From CAYLJJ01 sp964384025 (GTDB lineage Bacteria; Myxococcota_A; Bradymonadia; UBA7976; UBA1532), in NCBI GenBank assembly GCA_964384025.1, contig CAYLJJ010000067.1, positions 1-38,880 of the forward strand: a stretch of 38,880 nucleotides of DNA, written 5' to 3'. The notes beneath the pieces were generated by a model that had not been told where the DNA came from, did not search any database, and worked only from the letters and a program-made list of their open reading frames with translations. The position numbers were made by a program, and so were the translations under genes. This document shows positions 16,276-25,800 of the stretch, in pieces. Positions within the stretch are counted from its first letter, which is position 1; the number at the start of each line of letters is the position of its first letter.

Positions 16276-17096
16276 AACTTAAAGATCTCAGCATCCCTTT
16301 AGGGCAGCTTCAAGGTCATCTCGCGCGCAGCTTGCTCCTTAAGCTGCTCCTGCTCCAGTTGGGGATCTCAGCCCTCTGGTTTAAACTTGGCTTGGTGACA
16401 CCCCTGCTGCTCTCCTCAGCGCTCCTGCTGGCTTTAACGCTTTTTCTCTGGCCCTGGAGCCTGCGCTTGATCCGCCGCTTGGATCGAGCCTCCACGCTGG
16501 AGGGGGCTTTAGAGTGCGCCTGGGACCATCGCCAACGTAGAGAGCCCATCTTTCAAGCTCAGCGGCGGCGCGCTCTGAGAGCCTTCGAGGCCGCCCGCCC
16601 GCTTCAGATAGAGCGACGCCCCTCGGTAATCTGGCTCCTACCACTCCTCCTCTGGACGCTGCCCTTCGACGCTCTGGAGAAAGGCCCAGCGACTGGAGAA
16701 AGGTCCAGCTCCCCGATACAAAGAGAGAGGGGTGCTGTCCAGGAGGCTGAGGGCGCTAAAGAGGAGCCCTTAAAAGAGTCTCAAGAGGGGGCGCAGCATC
16801 AAGCGCTTCAGAGCGCTCAGGACGCAGGAGCAGAGAGGAACAAGGAGAGTGAGGCAGCCAAAGGTTCAGGAGATCCTCAGCTCCAGGGGCGGCGGGGCGG
16901 TGTAGGCAAACAGGCGGGTGATCGTCAGGGACCGCCAACGCTCTTGATCAGCCGAGAACGTCTCAAAGCTGAGGGAGCTGAGTTGAAGCTGAGGAGCCAG
17001 GGACATCGCCTCAAGATGAACGCGGTCGTCGATCCCGCTCGCCCCTATCCCCCTCGCTACCATCAGGCCGTGAGCGCCTATTTTCAGAGGAGATGA
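16272..17096 (+). CDS. Membrane protein with long charged low-complexity domain
   Basis: A 274-residue protein starting at ATG 16272, again overlapping the preceding stop as ATGA. Two adjacent membrane helices lie at about residues 15-55 and a third at about 118-135 (SVIWLLPLLLWTLPF). Between them is a basic cytoplasmic-type helix. Residues 138-225 are a disordered Glu/Gln/Gly/Lys-rich stretch. The C-terminal 50 residues are basic and end PPRYHQAVSAYFQRR. In MoxR/DUF58/BatA loci a membrane protein of this layout often precedes the ATPase, but I do not recognise a named family. The open frame extending back to 15915 lies inside the preceding gene and is not used. Confidence 0.75.
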   Translation: MKLKDLSIPLGQLQGHLARSLLLKLLLLQLGISALWFKLGLVTPLLLSSALLLALTLFLWPWSLRLIRRLDRASTLEGALECAWDHRQRREPIFQAQRRRALRAFEAARPLQIERRPSVIWLLPLLLWTLPFDALEKGPATGERSSSPIQRERGAVQEAEGAKEEPLKESQEGAQHQALQSAQDAGAERNKESEAAKGSGDPQLQGRRGGVGKQAGDRQGPPTLLISRERLKAEGAELKLRSQGHRLKMNAVVDPARPYPPRYHQAVSAYFQRR

Positions 17097-17097
17097 G

Positions 17098-18060
17098 TTG
17101 AGCGTTGAGTCCACAGCGGAGGAGCTGAGGGAGGCCATCCTGAGCCTCAGAGCGCGGCTGAGTCGGATCATCGTCGGTCAAGGAGAGATCCTCGACGGTC
17201 TGCTGATGGGTCTGTTGGCTCAAGGACATCTGCTCCTGGAGGGAGCCCCTGGGCTGGGGAAGACCCTCTTGATCAAGGCCCTAGGGCGCGGCCTTGACCT
17301 TCAAATCTCTCGGATTCAGTTCACCCCCGATCTGATGCCTGCAGATATCCTGGGGAGTGAGATCCTCCAGGAGAACTCAAAGGGCCCCAAGTTGGAGTTC
17401 CGCCCCGGTCCCATCTTCGCTCAGCTTGTCCTGGCCGATGAGATCAACCGGGCCAACCCTCGCTGCCAATCAGCGCTCTTAGAAGCGATGGGGGAGCGGC
17501 AGGTAACGCATGGAGGCCAGCGCTTCCCCTTGGGTCCTCCCTTCTTTGTGATGGCGACAGAGAACCCCATCGAGATGGAGGGGACCTACCCGCTCCCTGA
17601 AGCTCAAGCGGATCGCTTCCTGATGAAGCTGCGGGTAGAGCCTCCTGATCGAGAAGCCCTCCTGGATATCTTGGACGTGGTCCCCAGCACAGCCCTCGCG
17701 GAGCTTAAGCCTCTCCTGGGTCGAGCAGACCTCCTGCGCTTTCAAGCGCATGTAGCACAGCTCCCCGCCGCTCATGCGGTACGCTCTTACTTAGTGGATC
17801 TGGTGCTGCGCAGTCGCCCTGAGCGCGCCCCCAAGTCGGTACGAGATGCCATCCGCTTGGGGATCAGCCCTCGGGGCGCGCAGGGGCTCTTGGCGACAGC
17901 GCGGGCGCGAGCGGCGATGGCAGGGCGGCTCTTTGTCTCCGAGCGAGATGTACGCGAGGTGGCTCCGGCGGTGCTGCGCCACCGTCTGCTCCTGGGCTTC
18001 GCTGCCCGAGCTGAGGGCCGCGACGCGGACTCTATCCTAAAGGTTCTGTTGCGTGCCTGA
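17098..18060 (+). CDS. MoxR-family AAA+ ATPase (DUF58/BatA operon)
   Basis: A 320-residue MoxR ATPase. Walker A is GAPGLGKT at 49-56. Walker B is LADEIN with D114 and E115. ATENPIEMEGTYPLPEAQADRFLMK is the family's sensor-1 and arginine-finger region, and ISPRGAQGL lies in the lid. It starts at TTG 17098, one base after the preceding stop, with AGAGGAGATGAG upstream. It is followed with an 8-bp overlap by a DUF58 vWA protein, the canonical partner. In better-known cases such pairs insert metals or remodel large membrane-attached complexes; here the substrate is unknown. Confidence 0.95.
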   Translation: MSVESTAEELREAILSLRARLSRIIVGQGEILDGLLMGLLAQGHLLLEGAPGLGKTLLIKALGRGLDLQISRIQFTPDLMPADILGSEILQENSKGPKLEFRPGPIFAQLVLADEINRANPRCQSALLEAMGERQVTHGGQRFPLGPPFFVMATENPIEMEGTYPLPEAQADRFLMKLRVEPPDREALLDILDVVPSTALAELKPLLGRADLLRFQAHVAQLPAAHAVRSYLVDLVLRSRPERAPKSVRDAIRLGISPRGAQGLLATARARAAMAGRLFVSERDVREVAPAVLRHRLLLGFAARAEGRDADSILKVLLRA

Positions 18061-18916
18061 TTCCTTCCCTGATGCGGAGACCCTAGCGCTCTGTGAGCGC
18101 TACTCCCTGCGTCTGCGGCGCAGCGGCGCCCTTGATCTCAGGGGTCGCCCTCGGCTGCTGAGCCGCGCCGAAGGTCTAGACTTTGAGGGCTTCGCTGAGT
18201 ATCTGCCGGGCATGGATCTCAGGCATCTGGACTGGCGCCTCTATGCCCGTGGACGAGGGCTCTATCTACGGCGCTATACAGATGAAGCAGCTGGGCTCCT
18301 GCTGATCCTCCTGGACGCCTCTGGCTCTATGGCCCTGGGGGCGAAGTGGACCCTGGCGCGGCGACTGGCGGCAGTCCTGCTCTTCACCGCGCTCCAGGAG
18401 CTACACCGAGTCCTCTTGGCGGTGGTCAAAGAGGGGCGCCTCTCCCTCTTGAGTCCACAGGGGGGCAGCGACTTTATCCACGAAGCACTTCGCTTTCTGG
18501 GGCAGATCGAGCCCGGAGGGCCAACACGCTTGGCTCCAGCCCTAGAGGCCCTACCGCTTCGGGGGGCTCGTGGAGAGGCGATCGTCATCAGCGACTTCTT
18601 AGAGCCCGAGCCAGGTGTCTTGGAGGCGGTGCTTCGACTGGGGCTGCGCTGTGATCTGCTGCGGATCTCTGCACCTGGAGAGTTTGAGCTGCCCAAAGAG
18701 GGAGCCCTACATGATCCTGAAGGCCCTGAACATTGTCCAGTCTCAGATCCTTGGTTACGTGAGACGATCCAACGCAGCGTGAAGGAGTATCGCAGGGTTC
18801 TACCCAGGCTGGCGGCGAATCGCCAAGCTCTGTTTCTGGAACTCTCCTCCGAAGAGCGTGCAGCGGTGGCCTTGGAGCGCTATTTTAAGGCGGTGCAGGC
18901 GAAGCGCGGTGCTTGA
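18053..18916 (+). CDS. DUF58 protein with vWA domain
   Basis: A 287-residue DUF58 protein. The N-terminal half carries the family motif G(L)DFEGFAEYLPGMDLRHLDW followed by YARGRGLYLRRY. A vWA fold begins at about residue 80 with an intact MIDAS motif, DASGS (D88, S90, S92). The GPTRLAPALEAL segment supplies the MIDAS Thr, and VISDFLEPEP the third metal-site Asp. It probably binds a divalent metal and docks to MoxR or to a client. The start is GTG 18053, overlapping the MoxR stop. The stop overlaps the next gene by 8 bp. Confidence 0.93.
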   Translation: MPDSFPDAETLALCERYSLRLRRSGALDLRGRPRLLSRAEGLDFEGFAEYLPGMDLRHLDWRLYARGRGLYLRRYTDEAAGLLLILLDASGSMALGAKWTLARRLAAVLLFTALQELHRVLLAVVKEGRLSLLSPQGGSDFIHEALRFLGQIEPGGPTRLAPALEALPLRGARGEAIVISDFLEPEPGVLEAVLRLGLRCDLLRISAPGEFELPKEGALHDPEGPEHCPVSDPWLRETIQRSVKEYRRVLPRLAANRQALFLELSSEERAAVALERYFKAVQAKRGA

Positions 18917-21900
18917 CTTTGCCCTCCCCTGGACCTTGCTCCTCCTACTCCTGCTCCCCCTGATCTATCTTTGGCATCACCAAGCTCGTCCCCGAGGGGA
19001 TCGCCCCTTCTCTGCTTTCTTTCTTCTGCCTCAGAGCGCTTATACGGGGCGACGCGGTCAGAGGCTCCGCGCACCCGCCCTAATGCTCGCCCGCCTCCTC
19101 GCTGGGGCTGCTCTGATCTTCGCTCTCGCTGGACCCCTTGCTCAAGAGCGGGTTCGGGTGATCATCAGTGATGGTCCCATCCCCGAAGCGATCAAGGAGG
19201 TTCGGGCTCCTCTGATCATCCGCGCTGGCCACCCCCCTCGCCTAGATCCCAACCCCGCGCCGGTCATCGGCCCCCCGAACTGGGCCGCCGCGCTGTTGAT
19301 GGCTCGAACGCTGGCTCCTGAGGCTCAAGTTGAGCTGCACCGCCACCAGGGCACGCGAAAGCTTCTGGGTGCCGGGGTCAACCTTCAGAGGGAGAGAGGG
19401 CAAATAACGGTCGCCGCCACCGCGCAGCCCTGGCTGCTTCAGAAGGAGAAGCGATATGCCTTTAAGGAGCAGGGCGCAGAGTGGCGCTTAGAGGAGTCGC
19501 TTCCTCCTGGCCCCGCCCAGGTGATCTTGGGCGAGGAGCGTTGGCCCCTCTGTCTCCCCGATATCAGCCCGCTGAAGGTAGCTGATCTAGAATGGCCCGA
19601 GGCTCTAGATACAGCCCTTAAGGTCCTCCCCAGCCGCCGAGTTCCCAAGGAGGAGGCTGAGCTGCTCTTGGGTTCAGCTCCAGCGAGGCGAGAGGGCTGG
19701 GCTCCCTTCGCGCCGCCATCGACCTGGATCGAACTTCAGGCGGGCGAGCGCCTCCCCGCGCCGCTCTGGTTCTCTGGTTCTCTGCCTCCGCCTGGAGCAA
19801 TGGTGCGGAGTTGGCGCGCTCTTAAGCCTCCAGGTCATCCTCTCCTCTTCGCCGGCTCTGATCCTGTCGTGGATGAGGGCAGCGGTCCCCTAGGGCGTGG
19901 AGTTCGCTTTGGTTTCCACCCGGAGACCTCAGATCTCCCCGAGACGGCGGGCTGGCCTGTGCTCCTCTTTGAGCTGGTAGAAGCAGCACGATTGGCGCGC
20001 AGTCGGTGTCGAATCTATGAGGCGGGACGCGCAGTGGTCTTAGCTCTTGATGAGCCCCTGGAGATCAGAACACCTGGAGGCGAAACACGGCATCTGGAGC
20101 CTGAAGGGGGGCAGCTGATCTTAAATGGTCTAGACACTCAGGGTTTCTATCGCCTCTCCTCCTCAAAAGGGGTTGCATGGTTGGGCTTGATCCCCCCTCT
20201 AGAGGATCCCGAGACCCCCCCCCCTCCAGGGTTGGGGGCGCTCCCTGAAGCTCGCCATCCAGGGCGTTCGGAGCTGATCCTCTTTGCGGTGGCTCTCCTG
20301 CTCCTGGCTGCGGGCCTGAGCCTCCCTCGCCGAGGGCTCTTGATGCTCCTCTCCCTGCTCCTCTCTGCGTTGGCGCTCCTCGATCTTCAGCTCTCTGAAG
20401 GTCCCCTGGGCGCTGTGGTCCTGGCAGTAGATCTCTCCGCCTCAATGCCTCCTGCCGAGACCAAAGCTACGGTGCGGCGCTTAGAGCAGGCCCTGGATGG
20501 CCTGCCTCTTTATCGGGTGGAGGGAGATTTCGCGCTGCGTCGTGTCAGCGCTCCAGGAGAGCCCTTGGGCGAACCTGGAGGGGGAACCGCTCATGCCCCT
20601 CTCTTGGCCTCGGCGGCTGAGCTGGCGGGAAAGGGTGGGGTGGTCCTCCTGCTCTCCGACGGTCGCGCTCCTGATGGTCCCATCGCCAGCCCAGTGCCGA
20701 TCTTTACATTCCCCATCGACGCTGGTCCTGACGCCTGGATCGAGTCAGCAGAGGGGCTGCGTCTGGGAGCGCAGATCTTCCTCAATGTTCGTCTGGGAGC
20801 CTCTACAACCCTCAAGGCCAAGCTGCGGTTGGGGAGTTTGTCAAGAGAAGTTCAGCTCGAACCCTTGCAGCTCAGCGCCCTGCGGATGGTCCTCAAAGAT
20901 CCAGGCGGAGCCTTGACGCTGCGTCTGGAGGCTCCTGGAGATATTCAGCCCGCCAACGATGTTTGGCCCCTGAGCCTGAGCGCTGGAGCCCCAATGGCGG
21001 TCTTGGTGGGCGCCGAGGTGCAACATTGGGCAGAAGCAGCGGGCCTTCAGGTCCGGCTCTTGAGCCCCCAGGGTCTCCTTGAAGCGGGGGGACGCCTCAG
21101 CAACGCGCGAGCTTTGCTCCTCCATGATCAAGCCGCGGAGTACCTCCCTCCAGAGGTCCTCCAACGTATCGACCATTGGGTCCAAGCGGGGGGGCTCCTG
21201 CTCCTCTCCGGCCGACGCGCCGCCTTTGGTCCTGGAGGCTGGGCAGAGACCCCCCTAGAGCGCCTTTCGCCGCTGCGCTCCGATCCTCGCCCTCCAAACC
21301 ACCGCCTGGGAGTGGCCCTGCTTCTGGATCGCAGCGGGAGTATGCATCAAGAGGCGGGGGGGCCTGGAGCCGAAGCCCTGGGACGCTTGGCCGCTCGCTT
21401 CGCCGGAGGGCTGCGCCCTCAAGATAGCCTCGCCATCCTGGCTTTCGGTCTGGGCGTGGAGCTGCTACAAGCGCCCAAACAGATCTCAGAGATGGGTCCC
21501 TTGCCCCTGCCCGCTTTTGTACAGGGAGGGACCAAGCTGAGGCCCGCCCTGGAGCGCGCCCGCGCCCTGTTGAGCCGCTTGGAGACCGATGAAGCTCTGA
21601 TCCTCTTACTGAGCGATGGTCGTTTCTTAGACGCTGAAGATCCTGAACTGCTGAGGCAGGGAGAGGCTCTCAAGGCGGAGGGGCTGCGCCTCCTGGCCCT
21701 CCTTGTAGGAGAGCGACCGGAGCGGGAGCCCCTCAACCAACTCGCTGAGATCAGCGGGGGGCGAACATTAGAGGGCCTGATCCCAAATCTGGCCTTAGCT
21801 GAGGCCCTGGGAGGCGATCCTTTAGCCCCTGGAGGTCAAGTTACACCGGGAGAGGCCTGGAGCGCTCGTTTGGGTGGAGAGCCTCCTCTGCTCAGAGGCC

Positions 21901-22553
21901 GTGTGCGCGTCTCGGCGCGGCCTGAGGCGCGGGTCTTGGCGCGGGTTGGAGGAGAGCCTCTCCTGGCAGAGTGGGCCTGGGGTCGAGGGCGAGTAATCGC
22001 CCTGGCCAGTGATGCTTGGGAACTCAGCCCTCGGCAGTGGGCCTCCCTGCTCTCTCCAGCAGCGGCCTCTCCTCCGCAGGGAGGCCAGCTCAGCGTTTTG
22101 GGAGATCGCCTTATCTATCAGGGAGATCCCGACGAGCCCGCGCCCTGGGGCCTGGCTCAGCTTCAGGAGGAGGGGGGGGCTCAGTTTCAGCGACGCTGGC
22201 AGCCCAGAGGACCCGGGCGCGCTCTGCTCCCACTCCCCCAAGGGTCCCCAGCGCGCCTTAAGCTGAGCAGCCCTTCTCTAAAGCTGCTCCAGGGCTTCAC
22301 TCGCCCCTCCTCCTCAGAGTTGGCCCTCTCGGGCAGTGATCGAAGCCGCCTGAGAGCCCAGGCGGAGTGGACAGGGGGGCGACTCTTAGAGGAAGCCGAA
22401 GTACGCACCGCTCTTGAGGCCGCGCGCCGAAGGAGCGGGGGGATCTCAGCTCGCCCTCTGTTATTGCTCTTAAGCTTGCTGCTCCTCTTTGGAGAGGTTT
22501 GGCGCTGGAGTCAGGCTCGAGAGCGAGCCCTGGGTTTGGGATTTTTCTTGTAA
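18909..22553 (+). CDS. Giant BatA-like membrane protein with two vWA domains and an amidotransferase-like domain
   Basis: A 1214-residue protein starting at GTG 18909, inside the DUF58 gene's end. The N-terminus (LPWTLLLLLLLPLIYLWHH, then a second helix near residue 60) is the BatA/aerotolerance N-terminal membrane module. A further pair of membrane helices lies around residues 455-500. vWA-1 begins at D508 (DLSAS) and vWA-2 at D807 (DRSGSM), both with complete DxSxS motifs. Between them, about residues 730-785, is a class-I glutamine-amidotransferase-like fold (HWVQAGGLLLLSGRRAAFGPGGW) without a recognisable catalytic triad. The C-terminus has a last membrane helix. It fuses parts usually spread over BatA, BatB and a vWA/GATase protein, and ends the operon. 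Confidence 0.85.
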   Translation: MLDFALPWTLLLLLLLPLIYLWHHQARPRGDRPFSAFFLLPQSAYTGRRGQRLRAPALMLARLLAGAALIFALAGPLAQERVRVIISDGPIPEAIKEVRAPLIIRAGHPPRLDPNPAPVIGPPNWAAALLMARTLAPEAQVELHRHQGTRKLLGAGVNLQRERGQITVAATAQPWLLQKEKRYAFKEQGAEWRLEESLPPGPAQVILGEERWPLCLPDISPLKVADLEWPEALDTALKVLPSRRVPKEEAELLLGSAPARREGWAPFAPPSTWIELQAGERLPAPLWFSGSLPPPGAMVRSWRALKPPGHPLLFAGSDPVVDEGSGPLGRGVRFGFHPETSDLPETAGWPVLLFELVEAARLARSRCRIYEAGRAVVLALDEPLEIRTPGGETRHLEPEGGQLILNGLDTQGFYRLSSSKGVAWLGLIPPLEDPETPPPPGLGALPEARHPGRSELILFAVALLLLAAGLSLPRRGLLMLLSLLLSALALLDLQLSEGPLGAVVLAVDLSASMPPAETKATVRRLEQALDGLPLYRVEGDFALRRVSAPGEPLGEPGGGTAHAPLLASAAELAGKGGVVLLLSDGRAPDGPIASPVPIFTFPIDAGPDAWIESAEGLRLGAQIFLNVRLGASTTLKAKLRLGSLSREVQLEPLQLSALRMVLKDPGGALTLRLEAPGDIQPANDVWPLSLSAGAPMAVLVGAEVQHWAEAAGLQVRLLSPQGLLEAGGRLSNARALLLHDQAAEYLPPEVLQRIDHWVQAGGLLLLSGRRAAFGPGGWAETPLERLSPLRSDPRPPNHRLGVALLLDRSGSMHQEAGGPGAEALGRLAARFAGGLRPQDSLAILAFGLGVELLQAPKQISEMGPLPLPAFVQGGTKLRPALERARALLSRLETDEALILLLSDGRFLDAEDPELLRQGEALKAEGLRLLALLVGERPEREPLNQLAEISGGRTLEGLIPNLALAEALGGDPLAPGGQVTPGEAWSARLGGEPPLLRGRVRVSARPEARVLARVGGEPLLAEWAWGRGRVIALASDAWELSPRQWASLLSPAAASPPQGGQLSVLGDRLIYQGDPDEPAPWGLAQLQEEGGAQFQRRWQPRGPGRALLPLPQGSPARLKLSSPSLKLLQGFTRPSSSELALSGSDRSRLRAQAEWTGGRLLEEAEVRTALEAARRRSGGISARPLLLLLSLLLLFGEVWRWSQARERALGLGFFL

Positions 22554-22564
22554 ACTCAGATCCC

Positions 22565-22603
22565 AAACTGTGTAAATCCCATCAGAAACTCTGTAAGTCC
22601 TAT
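22565..22603 (+). repeat. 18-bp imperfect direct repeat upstream of the MoxR/vWA/Thg1 operon
   Basis: AAACTGTGTAAATCCCAT at 22565-22582 and AAACTCTGTAAGTCCTAT at 22586-22603 match at 15 of 18 positions. Their starts are 21 bp apart, two turns of the helix. The pair occupies almost all of the 70-bp gap between the BatA-like gene and the next operon. It could bind a regulator as tandem sites; this is inferred from spacing. Confidence 0.5.
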
Positions 22604-22623
22604 AGAAAGTCGGGGGAGAAGAG

Positions 22624-22854
22624 ATGGCTGAGTTGATCTTAAGGCTGAAACGCGATCCTGAAACAGGCTTACAGGAGCTGATCATCGACTATGAGTCAGA
22701 TCCAGATGCCCTCTCCCATGAACATGAGCGGGAACACCGAGCTTGGGTGAGGCGCTTGATCGCTTCCGGTGAGGCGGAGCGTCTCGGCCAAAAGCGTGCC
22801 CGCTCAGGAGATAGAGAGGCTCAGGCTCAAAGAGAGAAGCTCGCTGAGAGATGA
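22624..22854 (+). CDS. Small charged protein, first gene of the MoxR/vWA ternary-like operon
   Basis: A 76-residue protein with ATG at 22624 and a strong GGGGGAG six bases upstream. A short N-terminal strand region (AELILRLKRDPETGLQELIIDYESD) is followed by DALSHEHEREHRAWVRRLI and a highly charged helical tail. From memory, small proteins of this pattern, with a beta hairpin, then IDYESDxDALPHEHE, accompany bacterial MoxR-vWA-FtsH-type ternary systems. I could not check this. The His/Glu cluster could bind a metal. It overlaps the next gene as ATGA, so translation of both is coupled. It is probably a regulatory or specificity subunit. Confidence 0.75.
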   Translation: MAELILRLKRDPETGLQELIIDYESDPDALSHEHEREHRAWVRRLIASGEAERLGQKRARSGDREAQAQREKLAER

Positions 22855-25800
22855 TATATGGGCTCCTCCTCCAAGATCCCCCCAGAGATCTCTCCTGGCT
22901 CCTCAAGATCCTAGGGCGGCAGCCTACGCTGCTCTCTCAGCCTTGGTGGAGCCTCTCTCTCCCCAATGAAGCTGCCTTTATCGCTACTGAGGGCTTAGAG
23001 CCTGGAGCAGATCTGCCCCTGAAGGGCTTGCTTCTGGAGGGAAGCTGGGGGCACCTTGAGGGGGATGAGACACGCTACCCTCTGCGATGGAGTTCTCAGC
23101 TCTTTGAAGCGATCCCGCCACATCCGCTCTTTGGAGAGCCTGAGGCAGATCAGATCTGCTTCCTTGGAGAGGCTGAGGCTCCAGAGCTTAGGTGCTTGGT
23201 AGAGCGTCTCCTGCGCTTGGAGCGAGGGGATGTTCAAATCTCTCAGTGGAGCGCTGAGGAGGGCTCGCAGGTCGCGCTCTTTATCGAGCAGCCTCCACTC
23301 TATCTTCTGCTGCGCGCCCGAGACGAATTGGGGCCGGTGCGGGCCTTCGCCCGCTATCAAGAGAGCCAACTCTGGTTGGAGTGGGGTTATCACCACCCTC
23401 TGGCTGAGATCTTAGCCTCTCTCCTAGAGCATCAGCTGCTGGTCAATCGACGCGGCCAATGGATCCATCCCCCCAAGGAGTCTCCAACCAAGCCACTCCA
23501 TGATGCTCTCCAAGCGAACCTACCCGCTCCCCGTCATCGCCTCAGCGCGCTGCCACTGACAGCGCGTTTTCAGATCCAACTCAGGTTGGAGGCCTCCAAA
23601 CATAAGCAGCCAGAGCTTTGGATCTTAGAGCCTCAACATCTTCTCTTCTTAGAGGATTTTCTTCAACATGCTGAGGAGCGACAGCTGAGCCAGCTGCGCT
23701 TGGGGCGCTATCACAGCCCTGGAGGGCTCTTCTATCTGCTGCGTGAGCAGATCCGAGAGGGTCGCGTCGCCTTGGGCGCGCGCCTCTCTGAACATCTCGA
23801 GATCTTGGGACATGTGCGGGTCGCGGGGACCGATGGCCTCTTCATCCCTCAGGGGCAGCGTCTGGCACCCAATTTACGGAATGATGTTCTCAGAGAGCTG
23901 CTTGGCCTCGAGCGTTTTCCTCTGGTGGTGGTGGATGAGCAACAGGGAGATCTGCAGATCTTTCAGCTGGAGAACCCCCCCAGCGAGCCGATCCGTCGCT
24001 GGGTCGATTATATCCTCACCGATCGTCGCCATCTCCTTGAAGCTTTCTTGGAGGAGAGCATCTTCCATGTTCAGGGCCTCTCTCTTCCTCAGCCCAAGCC
24101 TCAAAAACGAACTCCTCCACCCCCTCCTCCATCTCCTCGCTCTAAGAAGCGACGACGAGCACCTCCACCCAAGAGCAGCCAAAGAGAGAACTCTACCGAC
24201 AGGGCGCTTAAAGCCGCTCAGGCGATCATCAGGGATCTTCAACCACAGATCTTGGAGGGGGGCTGTGATGAGCCCACCACCTGGTCTGAGCTGGGGCTGG
24301 CCTTAGAGCAGATGGGGATCAGCGATGACGCTGCAGTCTGCCTTGAGGCAGCTCTCTTTTATGGCGCAGATGAGCAAGCGCTGCGAGAGCGCCTCGCCAA
24401 ACTGAGAGCGACGATACTGGGCCTCCGAGAAGAGGAGGGCAGCCTCTTTGATCAGCTGGCTGAAGAGAGCCCCAATACGACGAGGTTGGCCTATATCGGG
24501 GCCCGCTTCCTTGCTGATCTTCAAGGGGGACGACCGATCATTGAGGAGCTGTTCCTCGCCACCCGTAGGCTGTTCAGCCAAACTGAGCTGCCCAGCTCCG
24601 CGCGTCTGCTCTGGATGAGCTTATCCGCTCCTCCTCGTCGCTCAGGTGATCGCCTGGAGTTGACCCGATGCAAAGAGCTGAGCTTGGGACGCTTAAACCT
24701 GAACGGCCTCAAGGCCGCGCTGAATGTCCCCCGCTTTGTTCGCTTGGCCACCTCTTTAGAGGAGGAGGAGGTGGAGGGTAAGCAGGGGCAAAATCTCTCA
24801 GGGTTGCTGGAACTCTGGGTTGAGCTGGAGCCTCGCCTAGAGGAACTGGAGGTGCAGTCAACCTTCTACCGTGCCCTCTTCGCGGTCGCCTTTCACCGCG
24901 CCGGAGGTAGAACACAGGCACGGCAATTAACTGAGATGGTTGAGGAGGAGCTGCCGGTCCATGACGCTCCTGTGCGCGCTGCCCTCCAGCTCTATCTGGG
25001 GCTGATAAGCCTCAGTGGGGTTGAGAAGCCAGAGGAGGAGCGACAGCAACTCCTAGAGGCCCAGCTGAACACCCTAAACAGCAAAGAGCAGAGGCTCCTT
25101 CAGGTCCTGCTCAAGCGCTCCCCCTGGTTTGGAGGCTCATTCAGCCCTGGGCTGGGAGCGCTGCAGTTGAGCCTCAGGCTACGCCGAGGCTTGGAGGACC
25201 TTGGCCGAGAACAGGTACTGCGCTTTATAGAGAGCCTGTTTCAGGGCCAAAGATATTTTGAAGAGGAGATCCAAGAGGGCTGCAGGCAAAGCTTGGAGTT
25301 TTGTATAGAGACCGGTGATGAGAACCTCCTCTTTGCCGCCATCAAGCGCATCCATGGAGGCTCAGCGCAGCTCAAGACCCCCCACCGTCGTGCGGCCCTC
25401 CTGGGTCAAACCATCCGAGGAGCGACCATCCTGGAACACAACGCCCTCATCGATCAGGCCCTGGAGGAATGTAGCCTCTTGGTCCCCCAAGTCCCCCGTT
25501 TGGGAGAGCTGATCAGGGCCATTGAGCCTGCGATGGGAGCGCTGCGGCGCTTTGGAGGAGAGGAGTCCGCGCTGCGCTTCCTGGATGCCCTCCAGAGGGC
25601 AGGAGAGCAAGGCATCCACCGAGAGCGACATAAGCTTTTGGCCTACAACATCGACGCTCTTCACCTCCTGGGGCAGACGGAACGCTCAGCTCAACTCTTG
25701 GAGATTCTGCTTGACCGTATCCTCAATGAGTCGATGGATCATGTGGCTCGCTATGAAGCGGGCGCGGCGACGCTGGAGAGCTTGCGGAGCTGGCCCCATG

